DNA of 64,000 nt. Source: Galbibacter sp038433465 (lineage in GTDB: Bacteria; Bacteroidota; Bacteroidia; Flavobacteriales; Flavobacteriaceae). The position numbers and the translations under genes are program-made. Positions 33,532 through 42,296 of the stretch are shown in pieces. The stretch lies in NCBI RefSeq assembly GCF_038433465.1, contig NZ_JAESVF010000002.1, positions 248,001-312,000 on the forward strand, in the 5' to 3' direction. Under the pieces are notes generated by a model. That model was not told the DNA's origin and ran no database searches. It saw only the letters and a program-made list of their open reading frames with translations. Position 1 is the stretch's first letter. Every line of letters starts with the position of its first letter.

Positions 33532-34917
33532 ATGAAACGATTAGGAATTACATTTTTAGCTGTCACATTCATTTTGATTGGATGTGACAGTTCAAAAAAG
33601 AAAAATATAAACGATAACGTTACAAACGAATCCCCTAAATATACTTCAGAAGTTTTTACTCCTTCAGCAGAAGACAATGCATTTATGGATACACTTCAGA
33701 AGCAAACTTTCGAATATTTTTGGAGTGGTGCACAACCAAACTCTGGATTGGCTGCCGAAAGAATTCATTTAGATGGAATTTATCCGTCCGATGATAAACA
33801 TGTTGTAACAACTGGCGGTAGTGGCTTTGGTGTAATGGCTATTTTAGTAGGAGTTAAACGTGGCTATATTACCAATGAACAAGCGCTTGATCGATATGTC
33901 AAAATAGTTGATTTCCTTAAAAAAGCCGATCGTTTTCATGGTGCATGGCCACATTGGTTAGACGATAATACAGGAAAAGTAAAGCCTTTTAGTAAATATG
34001 ATGATGGTGGAGACTTGGTAGAGACAGCTTTTTTGATTCAAGGGTTGCTTACGGTTGCCGAGTTTTATAAAAACGATTCATCTGAAAAAGCAAAACAAAT
34101 AGTTGCAGATATTCAAAAACTATATGAAGATGTTGAGTGGGATTGGTACACTAAAGGTGAAAATGTGTTGTATTGGCATTGGTCTCCAAACAATGGTTGG
34201 AAAATGAATTTTCCTGTTGGTGGCTATAATGAGTGTTTGGTAATGTATGTATTGGCAGCCGCTTCTCCAACGCATCCAATTTCAAAAGAAGTTTACGAGC
34301 AAGGTTGGGCAAGAAACGGAGCAATAGCAAACGATACTACGTATTACGGATTAGAAACCGAACTCGATCATTATGAGCACGACGACGATCCTGTAGGACC
34401 AATGTTTTGGGCGCATTATTCGTATTTAGGACTTAATCCAAAAGGGTTAAAAGATCAATATGCAGATTATTGGAAACTCAACAGAAACCATGCTTTAATT
34501 CAGTATAACTACTGTGTAGATAATCCTCAAAACTTTAAAGGTTATGGAGAAAACTGTTGGGGACTAACATCAAGTTATTCTATGAAAGGATATGCTGGTC
34601 ACCATCCTGGAGATCATGATTTGGGTGTAATTTCTCCAACCGCAGCGCTTTCTTCGATGCCTTACACACCAAAGAAAAGTATGCAATTTTTAAGATTTAT
34701 GTATAAAGAGCAAGATTCTTTAATTGGGAAATATGGTCCGTATGATGCATTTAGCTTACAAGAAAATTGGTACTTACCGAGATACTTAGCCATCGATCAA
34801 GGTCCTATTCCTGTAATGGTAGAAAACTATAGAACAGGTTTGTTTTGGGAGTTGTTTATGAAAAATGAAGATGTTCAAAAAGGACTTGACAAATTAGGTT
34901 TTACTTATGATAAATAA
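33532..34917 (+). CDS. GH144-type glucanase lipoprotein (PF10091 glucoamylase family)
   Basis: 461 residues; lipoprotein signal ending LIGC (~Cys18), so probably periplasmic or on the surface. The ~400-residue (alpha/alpha)6 domain shows the PF10091 pattern: QTFEYFWSGAQPNSGLAAER (pattern only), GGSGFGVMAILVGVKRG, HGAWPHWLD, YDDGGDLVETAFLIQGLL, FPVGGYNECLVMYVLAAASP, GPMFWAHYSYLG and a C-terminal PVMVENYRTGLFWELFM. Characterised GH144 members cleave beta-1,2-glucan (endo or sophorose-releasing). Its partner GH3 downstream could hydrolyse the products to glucose. Other beta-glucans cannot be excluded from sequence. Confidence 0.83.
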   Translation: MKRLGITFLAVTFILIGCDSSKKKNINDNVTNESPKYTSEVFTPSAEDNAFMDTLQKQTFEYFWSGAQPNSGLAAERIHLDGIYPSDDKHVVTTGGSGFGVMAILVGVKRGYITNEQALDRYVKIVDFLKKADRFHGAWPHWLDDNTGKVKPFSKYDDGGDLVETAFLIQGLLTVAEFYKNDSSEKAKQIVADIQKLYEDVEWDWYTKGENVLYWHWSPNNGWKMNFPVGGYNECLVMYVLAAASPTHPISKEVYEQGWARNGAIANDTTYYGLETELDHYEHDDDPVGPMFWAHYSYLGLNPKGLKDQYADYWKLNRNHALIQYNYCVDNPQNFKGYGENCWGLTSSYSMKGYAGHHPGDHDLGVISPTAALSSMPYTPKKSMQFLRFMYKEQDSLIGKYGPYDAFSLQENWYLPRYLAIDQGPIPVMVENYRTGLFWELFMKNEDVQKGLDKLGFTYDK

Positions 34918-35701
34918 ATTGTTTTATACAATATGCATGTTGTTTGTGCCATTCTCATTATTGGCACAACAACTGTATCAGAAAGATAATTTTGTAAGTA
35001 ATAAGGATACGTTGAAGTACCGAGTTATGCTGCCAGATAATTTTTCTACTGAAAAGCAATATCCACTTGTATTGTTTTTACATGGTGCAGGAGAACGTGG
35101 AAGTGATAATGAAAGTCAGTTAACACACGGAAGTAAATTATTTGCTTCCGAAGAAAACAGAAAGAATTTCCCTGCAATTGTGATTTTTCCTCAATGTCCA
35201 AAAAACGATTATTGGTCGAATGCCGATGTAGACCGCTCTGGACAAGGGGTTAAACTTGTTTTTCACGATGACAAAAAGCCTACAAAAGCTTTACAATTAA
35301 CTATAGAGCTTTTACAAAAGTATAGTGAACAACCATTTGTGGATACAAATAAAATTTATGTAGTGGGCTTATCTATGGGGGGAATGGGAACTTTCGAAAT
35401 CTTGTCAAGATTGCCCAATACTTTTGCAGCAGCAATACCAATTTGTGGCGGTGGAAGTGAAAGTGCAGTTCGTAAATATGCGCAAACACCTTTGTGGGTT
35501 TTTCATGGAGCTCAAGACGATGTTGTAAACCCTATTCACTCCGTTAAAATGGTATCGGCTATTTTAAATGAAGGCGGACATCCTAAGTTTACATTATTTG
35601 ACACAGCCAACCATAACAGTTGGGATCCAGCTTTTAGTCAACCAGATTTTTTACCGTGGTTATTTGCTCATGAAAGAACAAATAATGTGATAAAAGAATA
35701 A
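34907..35701 (+). CDS. Secreted alpha/beta hydrolase (predicted esterase/peptidase, COG4099-like)
   Basis: 264 residues; signal peptide MINKLFYTICMLFVPFSLLAQ. The start overlaps the GH144 stop by 11 bp. The FLHGAGERGSDN oxyanion region (~58-69), nucleophile Ser156 in GLSMGGMG, Asp in HGAQDD (~205-210) and His in TANHNSWD complete a serine-hydrolase triad. The family is annotated as prolyl-oligopeptidase-like, phospholipase/carboxylesterase or PHB-depolymerase-like; within a glycan locus, removing ester substituents from the polysaccharide is the most natural role, by inference. Confidence 0.82.
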   Translation: MINKLFYTICMLFVPFSLLAQQLYQKDNFVSNKDTLKYRVMLPDNFSTEKQYPLVLFLHGAGERGSDNESQLTHGSKLFASEENRKNFPAIVIFPQCPKNDYWSNADVDRSGQGVKLVFHDDKKPTKALQLTIELLQKYSEQPFVDTNKIYVVGLSMGGMGTFEILSRLPNTFAAAIPICGGGSESAVRKYAQTPLWVFHGAQDDVVNPIHSVKMVSAILNEGGHPKFTLFDTANHNSWDPAFSQPDFLPWLFAHERTNNVIKE

Positions 35702-35723
35702 AGAATAAACTGAAAATAACATA

Positions 35724-38003
35724 ATGATGAATGTATTAAAAACCCTATTAATTGTTTTAGCTGTAGGTACTACAACTGCTCTAACAGCTCAAAGTAAACA
35801 GCAGATCCCCGAAGTTGAAGCTTTGTTGAAAAAAATGACGCTTGAAGAAAAAATAGGGCAGTTAAACTTATTAACTCCAGGTGGTGGTGTTGCCACAGGA
35901 GCAGTAGTGAGCGAAAATGTAGAAGCAAAAATTAAAGCAGGAAATGTTGGTGGATTATTTGGAGTAGCAAGTCCTGAAAAAATGAAAATGGCACAAGATA
36001 TTGCCGTAAAAAACACAAGATTAGGAATACCATTATTATTTGGTTCAGATATCATTCATGGTTACAAAACAACATTTCCAATTCCGTTAGGACTTTCCTC
36101 TAGTTGGGATATGGAACTCATTAAAAGTACTGCGCAAATTGCAGCCAAAGAAGCCACTGCCGATGGAATAAATTGGAATTTTTCACCAATGGTAGATATT
36201 TCAAGAGATCCGCGTTGGGGAAGAATTTCTGAAGGTGCAGGAGAAGATCCTTTTTTAGGTTCAGCAATTGCTAGAGCAATGGTAACTGGGTATCAGGGAG
36301 ACGATTTAACCGATGTGAATACCATGTTGGCATGTGTAAAACATTTTGCATTATACGGAGCTATTGAAGGCGGGAGAGATTACAACTCGGTAGATATGAG
36401 TCGTGTTAAAATGTTTAATCAATATTTAGCACCTTACAAAGCAGCAATCGATGCGGGTGCTGCTAGTGTAATGACATCTTTTAATGATGTAGACGGAATT
36501 CCTGCAACAGGAAATAAATGGTTGTTAACCGATTTGCTTCGTGAGCAATGGGGATTTGAAGGATTTGTAGTTTCCGATTATACTTCTTTAAATGAAATGA
36601 TAGCTCATGGTTTGGGCGACTTACAAGCGGTATCAGCTTTAGCGCTTAAAGCAGGTTTGGATATGGATATGGTTGGTGAAGGATTTCTTTCAACTTTGAA
36701 AAAATCTTTATCAGAAGGAAAAGTTACAGAAGCCGAAATTACAAATGCTTGTAGAAGAGTGTTAGAAGCTAAATATAAACTTGGCTTGTTTAACAATCCA
36801 TATGCTTATATCGATGAAACACGTCCTGCAAAAGATATTTTAACTGCGGAAAATAGAGCAGTAGCTAGAAAAGCAGCACAGCGTTCTTTTGTTTTACTGA
36901 AGAATGAAAATAATATACTACCATTAAAAAAATCAGCTAAAATAGCATTGGTTGGACCTCTTGCCGATAGTCAAAATAACATGCTTGGAACTTGGGCTCC
37001 AACAGGAGATGTAAAAAATGCAATTTCTATTATTGACGGATTTAAAAATGTAGCGCCAAACGCAACAATAAACTATGCCAAAGGGAGTAATATTTTGGAT
37101 GATGAAGCAATGGCAGCAAAAATTAATGTATTTGGCCCACGTGTAGATATTAGTAAAGAATCTCCTGAAACTCTTTTAGAAGAAGCGTTAGCCGCAGCAC
37201 AAAAATCTGATGTTGTAGTGGCAGTTGTAGGGGAAGCTACCGAGATGAGTGGAGAAGCGGCAAGCAGAACAGATATTTCAATTCCGCAGGCTCAGAAAAA
37301 ATTAATAAACGCCTTGGTGGCAACAGGAAAACCTGTTGTATTGGTTTTAATGAGTGGTCGTCCGCTTACAATTTCAGAAGAGTTTGACTTACCTGTAAGT
37401 ATTTTACAAGTTTGGCACCCAGGGGTAGAAGCTGGTAATGCAGTTGCCGATGTTGTATTTGGAGATTACAATCCATCTGGGAAATTAACAGCCACTTGGC
37501 CGCGAAATGTTGGACAAATTCCTGTTTATCACAGTATGAAAAATACAGGAAGACCTGCGCCAACTTCAGAAGAATTTCAAAAATTTAGATCAAATTATTT
37601 AGATGCAAAAAATTCTCCGCTACTTCCATTTGGATACGGATTAAGTTATACTTCATTTAAATATTCTGATATTAAAGTGGATAAAAATGTGGTTGCTTCG
37701 GGTGAAGCTGTAAACGTTTCAGTAAAAGTTCAGAATACAGGAAATTTTGATGGGGAAGAAGTTGTACAGTTGTATTTACGTGATGTGGTACGCAGTATTA
37801 CACCTCCTGGAAAACAATTAAAGGGTTTTGAAAAAGTATTCTTAAAAAAGGGCGAAACCAAAACAATCACCATAACACTAAAGCCAGAAGACTTAAAGTT
37901 TTATAATTCTAATTTAGAGTTTATTGCCGAGCCTGGAGATTTTGAAGTTTTTGTAGGTGGAGATTCAGACGCTAGTTTAAAAGCTACTTTTGAATTAAAA
38001 TAA
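35724..38003 (+). CDS. bglX: GH3 beta-glucosidase (BglX-like)
   Basis: 759 residues with a signal peptide (ending LTAQ, ~residue 23), so periplasmic. The GH3 N-terminal barrel contains GSDIIHGYKTTFPIPLG, the substrate-binding K206-H207 and the nucleophile Asp285 in VVSDYTS. The C-terminal GH3 domain (~395-620) and a fibronectin-III-like domain (~650-745, GEEVVQLYLRD) follow, as in BglX. It should release glucose from beta-gluco-oligosaccharides made by the GH144 enzyme. It is 22 bp downstream of the esterase gene. Confidence 0.93.
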   Translation: MMNVLKTLLIVLAVGTTTALTAQSKQQIPEVEALLKKMTLEEKIGQLNLLTPGGGVATGAVVSENVEAKIKAGNVGGLFGVASPEKMKMAQDIAVKNTRLGIPLLFGSDIIHGYKTTFPIPLGLSSSWDMELIKSTAQIAAKEATADGINWNFSPMVDISRDPRWGRISEGAGEDPFLGSAIARAMVTGYQGDDLTDVNTMLACVKHFALYGAIEGGRDYNSVDMSRVKMFNQYLAPYKAAIDAGAASVMTSFNDVDGIPATGNKWLLTDLLREQWGFEGFVVSDYTSLNEMIAHGLGDLQAVSALALKAGLDMDMVGEGFLSTLKKSLSEGKVTEAEITNACRRVLEAKYKLGLFNNPYAYIDETRPAKDILTAENRAVARKAAQRSFVLLKNENNILPLKKSAKIALVGPLADSQNNMLGTWAPTGDVKNAISIIDGFKNVAPNATINYAKGSNILDDEAMAAKINVFGPRVDISKESPETLLEEALAAAQKSDVVVAVVGEATEMSGEAASRTDISIPQAQKKLINALVATGKPVVLVLMSGRPLTISEEFDLPVSILQVWHPGVEAGNAVADVVFGDYNPSGKLTATWPRNVGQIPVYHSMKNTGRPAPTSEEFQKFRSNYLDAKNSPLLPFGYGLSYTSFKYSDIKVDKNVVASGEAVNVSVKVQNTGNFDGEEVVQLYLRDVVRSITPPGKQLKGFEKVFLKKGETKTITITLKPEDLKFYNSNLEFIAEPGDFEVFVGGDSDASLKATFELK

Positions 38004-38025
38004 AAAATTAATCAGCATTACACTC

Positions 38026-38901
38026 ATGAAAAACATTGGATTAACGTTTCTGTTTATTTTATTTATATCATCCATTACTTTCGCACAAGAAAGATTTAAG
38101 GATGCTATTTTTAACGATATTTCTGTAGAAACTTTTACCTATGCAGATACACTTCAATTAGATTTTTATAATGCTGAAAAAAATATAACAGCTAATAGAC
38201 CGCTACTCATTTTAGTGCATGGTGGCGGTTTTTCATCTGGAAAGAGAGATAATCCTTTAGAGAAAGAATTTTGTGTAGCTATGGCAAAGAAAGGATATGC
38301 TGTTGCATCTATGAGTTATCATCTTACACGAAAAGGAGCTTCTTTTGGGTGTGACTATAATTCCGAAGGAAAAAAGGAAACTTTTAATGCCGTTACCAAA
38401 GATATTCTGGATGCTACAAGTTTTTTAATTCAGCAGTCAAACAAATTAAAATTTAATTCAAAACAAATTGTTCTCGTAGGGAGTAGTGCAGGTGCAGAAG
38501 CTGTTTTAAATACAGTGTATATGCCAAATGCATCGAATATTAAATATGCTGGTGTTGTTTCGTTTGCTGGGGCTTTAGTTAGTATTGAGCATATAACAAA
38601 ACAACGCGCAATTCCTACTGTGTTATTTCATGGAGTAAAAGACAATTTAGTACCGTATTACATTGCGCCACATCATTACTGCAAACCAAATCAGCCTGGT
38701 TTTTTAACACTATTTGGTTCGAAAGCGATAGCCGATAAACTTGAAAGTTTGAATAAACCGTATTTGTTGGCTACAGATCCTGAAGGAAATCACGATTGGG
38801 CAAACTTGGCTTATCAATATACAAATGAAATTGCCAAGTTTATTGCTAGCACTGTTGTTGAAAAAGAGAATATTTCAACTAAAATGAACGTTTCAAAATA
38901 A
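38026..38901 (+). CDS. Secreted carboxylesterase-type alpha/beta hydrolase
   Basis: 291 residues; signal peptide ending FAQ (~residue 21). HGGGFS (65-70) is the oxyanion motif of hormone-sensitive-lipase/carboxylesterase-type enzymes, the nucleophile is Ser154 in GSSAGA, and FHGVKDNLVPY plus GNHDWA supply the acid and base. It probably hydrolyses small ester groups such as acetyl. It is 22 bp downstream of GH3 and the second esterase-like enzyme of the locus, which suggests an acylated target glycan. Confidence 0.82.
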   Translation: MKNIGLTFLFILFISSITFAQERFKDAIFNDISVETFTYADTLQLDFYNAEKNITANRPLLILVHGGGFSSGKRDNPLEKEFCVAMAKKGYAVASMSYHLTRKGASFGCDYNSEGKKETFNAVTKDILDATSFLIQQSNKLKFNSKQIVLVGSSAGAEAVLNTVYMPNASNIKYAGVVSFAGALVSIEHITKQRAIPTVLFHGVKDNLVPYYIAPHHYCKPNQPGFLTLFGSKAIADKLESLNKPYLLATDPEGNHDWANLAYQYTNEIAKFIASTVVEKENISTKMNVSK

Positions 38902-38912
38902 AATTTAACTTC

Positions 38913-40571
38913 ATGAACTTACGTTTAAAAGCACTTATAATTTTAGGTTTTCTTAGTTTGATAAGTTGTAAGGAAACTAAAACAGATGAAGCTAAAATTG
39001 CCACGACTATTGAAAACAATACTCCTCCCAATATTTTGTTTATCATGGCCGACGACCATGCTTATCAAGCGATTAGCGCTTATGGTTCGGAGTTAAGTAA
39101 ATTAGCACCAACGCCTAATATTGATCGAATTGCTAAAAACGGAGCTATATTTAATCATACGTATTGTACCAACTCGATTTGTGGTCCAAGTAGGGCGGTT
39201 ATTCTTACAGGGAAACATAGTCATATTAACGGATTTCGACAAAATGGAGAACGTTTTGATGGTGATCAGCCTACGCTTCCAAAGAAATTAAAACAACTAG
39301 GATATCAAACAGCATTGGTGGGAAAATGGCATCTGTACGGGTATCCACAAGGATTTGATTATTGGAATATTATTGATGATCAAGGGCATTATTACAATCC
39401 AGATTTTGTTAAAATGGGCGATTCTATTCGTATTGAAGGGTACGCCACCGATATTATTACTGAGGATGCAATTAGTTGGTTAAAATCTGAAAGAGCTGAT
39501 GAAAAACCGTTTTTTATGATGCTTCATCATAAAGCACCTCACAGAAATTGGATGCCGCCGCTTCGATATTTAACGGTTTTTGATTCTATAAAATTTCCGT
39601 TACCAGCAACGTATTTTGATAAACATGAAAATCAGATTGCAGCTCAAGAACAAATGCAAACGATTTACAATGATATGTATGAAGGGCACGATTTAAAACT
39701 CAGTGAGAAGTTTGCAAGTACGCTTTTGTCAAATAATCCATGGCCAAACGATTTTGATAGGATGAATGCTAGGCAAAAGCAAATTTGGAATAAAGCATAT
39801 CTTCCAAAGAACAATGCTTTTTGGGAGGCAAATTTACACGGAAAGGCTCTAGCAGAATGGAAAGGACAAAGATATTTACAAGATTATTTGGCAACCGTCA
39901 AGGCTGTAGACGATGGAGTTGGTAAAGTTTTAGATTATTTGGAAGAAAACGGATTGGCCGAAAACACAATAGTTGTTTATACTTCCGATCAAGGGTTTTA
40001 TTTAGGTGAAAAAGGATTTTTTGATAAACGATTTATGTACGAAGAATCGTTTCGCATGCCTTTTTTAATTCAATATCCAAAAGGAATTAAAGCAGGAACT
40101 GTAGTAAATGCTTTAACTCAAAACTTAGATTTTGCACAAACATTTTTGGATTATGCAGGCGGAAGTGATTTAACAGAAGGCATGCAAGGAAAATCTATAA
40201 AACCTCTGCTTGATGGAACAGTTCAGAGTGATGACTTTAGAGATGCGTTGTATTATCATTATTACGATTACCCTGCATTCCATATGGTGAAGAAGCACTA
40301 CGGAATTAAAACCAAGCGCTATAAATTGATTCATTTTTATGACGATATTGATACATGGGAATTTTACGATTTGGAACAAGATCCAAACGAACTTTACAAT
40401 GCTATTGATGACGATTCTTATAAAGATGTAATTGCTAACTTGCATACAAAATTACTTCAGTTGCAAAAAGAATATGGAGTAACAGAACGTGAATTTGAGC
40501 AAGCACCAAAGAAAAAAGTTGAAAATAATTACAAGAACTTTAATAAGATGCGAGGAACTCCAATTGAATAA
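38913..40571 (+). CDS. Family S1 sulfatase (formylglycine-dependent), lipoprotein
   Basis: 552 residues; lipoprotein signal ending LISC (Cys19). The S1 sulfatase signature C-G-P-S-R at 90-94 (Cys90 becomes formylglycine after maturation) is intact. Metal ligands are in the N-terminal FIMADDHAYQ block, and a later YTSDQGFYLGEKGFFDKR stretch carries the second Asp/His set. It removes sulfate esters from carbohydrates. An activating FGE or anSME enzyme must lie elsewhere. Its presence next to a glucan-type GH144/GH3 pair is unexpected. The exact S1 subfamily is not something I can assign. Confidence 0.9.
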   Translation: MNLRLKALIILGFLSLISCKETKTDEAKIATTIENNTPPNILFIMADDHAYQAISAYGSELSKLAPTPNIDRIAKNGAIFNHTYCTNSICGPSRAVILTGKHSHINGFRQNGERFDGDQPTLPKKLKQLGYQTALVGKWHLYGYPQGFDYWNIIDDQGHYYNPDFVKMGDSIRIEGYATDIITEDAISWLKSERADEKPFFMMLHHKAPHRNWMPPLRYLTVFDSIKFPLPATYFDKHENQIAAQEQMQTIYNDMYEGHDLKLSEKFASTLLSNNPWPNDFDRMNARQKQIWNKAYLPKNNAFWEANLHGKALAEWKGQRYLQDYLATVKAVDDGVGKVLDYLEENGLAENTIVVYTSDQGFYLGEKGFFDKRFMYEESFRMPFLIQYPKGIKAGTVVNALTQNLDFAQTFLDYAGGSDLTEGMQGKSIKPLLDGTVQSDDFRDALYYHYYDYPAFHMVKKHYGIKTKRYKLIHFYDDIDTWEFYDLEQDPNELYNAIDDDSYKDVIANLHTKLLQLQKEYGVTEREFEQAPKKKVENNYKNFNKMRGTPIE

Positions 40572-40625
40572 TTAAGATGAGTTCTTTATTTGAAAAGTTT
40601 AATAAGCTCTAAATGAATATTGAAA

Positions 40626-41459
40626 ATGAATAAATTTTTATTAGTTGCATTTCTTGCAGTTTGTTCCCTTTTAAATGCGCAAGATTTAAAAGTAATGACG
40701 TATAATATCAAATACGATAACCCCTCGGATAATGCTAATAATTGGCAAAGCAGGAAAGACTTTTTAATAGCGCAATTAAACTTTTACGCTCCTGATATTT
40801 TCGGAACACAAGAAGGACTTCATCATCAATTGGAGGATATTCAAAATGGATTGAAGAATTACAAATATGTTGGCGTTGGGAGAGATAAAGGAAACACAGA
40901 AGGGGAATATTCGGCTCTTTTTTATAATTCAGAGAAGTATGTTCTTAAAGATGAAAATACTTTTTGGCTTTCTACAACACCAGAAAAACCATCGATAGGT
41001 TGGGATGCAGCGCTAAATAGAATTTGTACTTATGCAACTTTTAAAGATAAAAAGTCAGGGCAGGAATTTATGGTCTTCAATACACATTTTGATCATGTTG
41101 GACATACGGCTCGACTTGAAAGTTCAAAGTTGATTCTACAAAAAATAGCAACGCTCAATACCAATAACCTTCCTGTTGTATTAACGGGAGATTTTAATTT
41201 AGATAGTTCTTCAGAAGGTGTTAAAAAGATAAAAGAACAATTGTTAGATACACATCTGGTAGCTGGAGAAAATGCTTTTGGCCCAGATGGAACTTTTAAT
41301 GGATTTCATTTTGATGAACCAGTTAAAAATAGAATAGACTTTGTGTTTATTTCGAGTAATGATTTTGATGTTTTGAAAAGTGGAATTTTAAGCGATTCCA
41401 AAGATTTGAAATACCCATCAGATCATTTTCCTGTAATTGCTTATTTGAATTTTAAATAA
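40626..41459 (+). CDS. Endonuclease/exonuclease/phosphatase (EEP) family protein, secreted
   Basis: 277 residues from ATG at 40626; an in-frame TTG two codons upstream is less likely. A signal peptide (MNKFLLVAFLAVCSLLNAQ) exports it. EEP motifs: LKVMTYNIKYDNP, FGTQEGLHHQLED (metal-binding Glu), FNTHFDHVG, TGDFNLDSSS and a C-terminal SDHFPV (catalytic Asp-His). Substrates in this fold include DNA, phospho-inositides, sphingomyelin and small phosphodiesters; flavobacterial members are often found near PULs. It is the last plus-strand gene of the locus. Confidence 0.85.
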   Translation: MNKFLLVAFLAVCSLLNAQDLKVMTYNIKYDNPSDNANNWQSRKDFLIAQLNFYAPDIFGTQEGLHHQLEDIQNGLKNYKYVGVGRDKGNTEGEYSALFYNSEKYVLKDENTFWLSTTPEKPSIGWDAALNRICTYATFKDKKSGQEFMVFNTHFDHVGHTARLESSKLILQKIATLNTNNLPVVLTGDFNLDSSSEGVKKIKEQLLDTHLVAGENAFGPDGTFNGFHFDEPVKNRIDFVFISSNDFDVLKSGILSDSKDLKYPSDHFPVIAYLNFK

Positions 41460-41464
41460 TCAAT

Positions 41465-42268
41465 CTACTTCTTCACTTTAAAAGTCCCTGTTTGACTATC
41501 AAATGAAATTAAATCGGAAGGGAAAAGTTGGTCAAAACCGCCACTTTCGATTAATTCACATGGAGTTCCAAAAGTAGATTTTTCAGCTTCTAAAATCAGC
41601 ATACAATCGCATAATTGAATAGCTAAGTCAATTTCGTGGGTTGAAAATAAAATTGTCTTTTTAGTTTTTTGAGCAATCGTTTTTAGCAGTTTTAGAATAT
41701 AGGCTTTGTGGTAAATATCGAGATGTGTTGTAGGTTCATCTAAAATGATAATGCTCGTGTCTTGAGCCAGAGCTCTAGCAATCATTACGCGTTGCAATTG
41801 TCCGTCGCTTAACTCAAAACACTTTTTATATTGTAGTTTTTCGAGCCCCATTAGCGAAACAACTTCTTTTACTTGCTGAATATCATCAGCAGAAAGTGCT
41901 CCCAACCAATTGGTGTATGGTTGCCTTCCGAGCGCAATGACTTCTTGCACACTCAAACTTTTTGCAGGGATGTGTTCCGTTAAAACAACACTAATTTCTT
42001 TAGCCAATTCATGGGTTTCAAAAGCCGTAATTGGTTTGCCTTTTATCAGAATTTCCCCGTCTAAAGCAGGTTGTACTTTTGCGACTGTTCGTAATAAAGT
42101 AGATTTTCCAATTCCGTTAGCGCCAACAACAGCAGTGAGTTCACCAGGGTTTAGGCTAAAATGGATTGCCTTTCCGATAGTGTTTGTTTCCTTTTTGGAG
42201 GTGTAACCAACAGATAGATTTGTAACTGAAAGGATGCTATTTTTTTCTTCTGAATTGATTTGCGTTAT
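41465..42268 (-). CDS. btuD: ABC transporter ATP-binding protein (BtuD/FecE-like), start codon unclear
   Basis: The reading frame is open from 42304 (just after a TGA at 42305-42307) to the stop at 41465. It encodes all ABC motifs: Walker A GANGIGKST near 42120, Q-loop region, signature LSDGQLQRV, Walker B IIILDEPTTHLD and H-loop STHE. However, there is no ATG, GTG, TTG or CTG in this frame before a TTG at 42007, which lies after Walker A. The coordinate given assumes an ATA start at 42268; ATT at 42277 and ATC at 42259 or 42235 are alternatives, as is a +1 frameshift from the permease. It energises the adjacent FecCD-type permease, probably for B12 import. Confidence 0.8.
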   Translation of the reverse strand: MTQINSEEKNSILSVTNLSVGYTSKKETNTIGKAIHFSLNPGELTAVVGANGIGKSTLLRTVAKVQPALDGEILIKGKPITAFETHELAKEISVVLTEHIPAKSLSVQEVIALGRQPYTNWLGALSADDIQQVKEVVSLMGLEKLQYKKCFELSDGQLQRVMIARALAQDTSIIILDEPTTHLDIYHKAYILKLLKTIAQKTKKTILFSTHEIDLAIQLCDCMLILEAEKSTFGTPCELIESGGFDQLFPSDLISFDSQTGTFKVKK

Positions 42269-42296
42269 TTTTAAAATTGAACTCTTTGTAAAAGTA

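Noticed and set aside
41465..42007. ABC ATPase as a 180-residue protein starting with TTG at 42007
   Set aside because: This start removes Walker A, which is encoded in the same open frame immediately upstream, so the protein must begin earlier.
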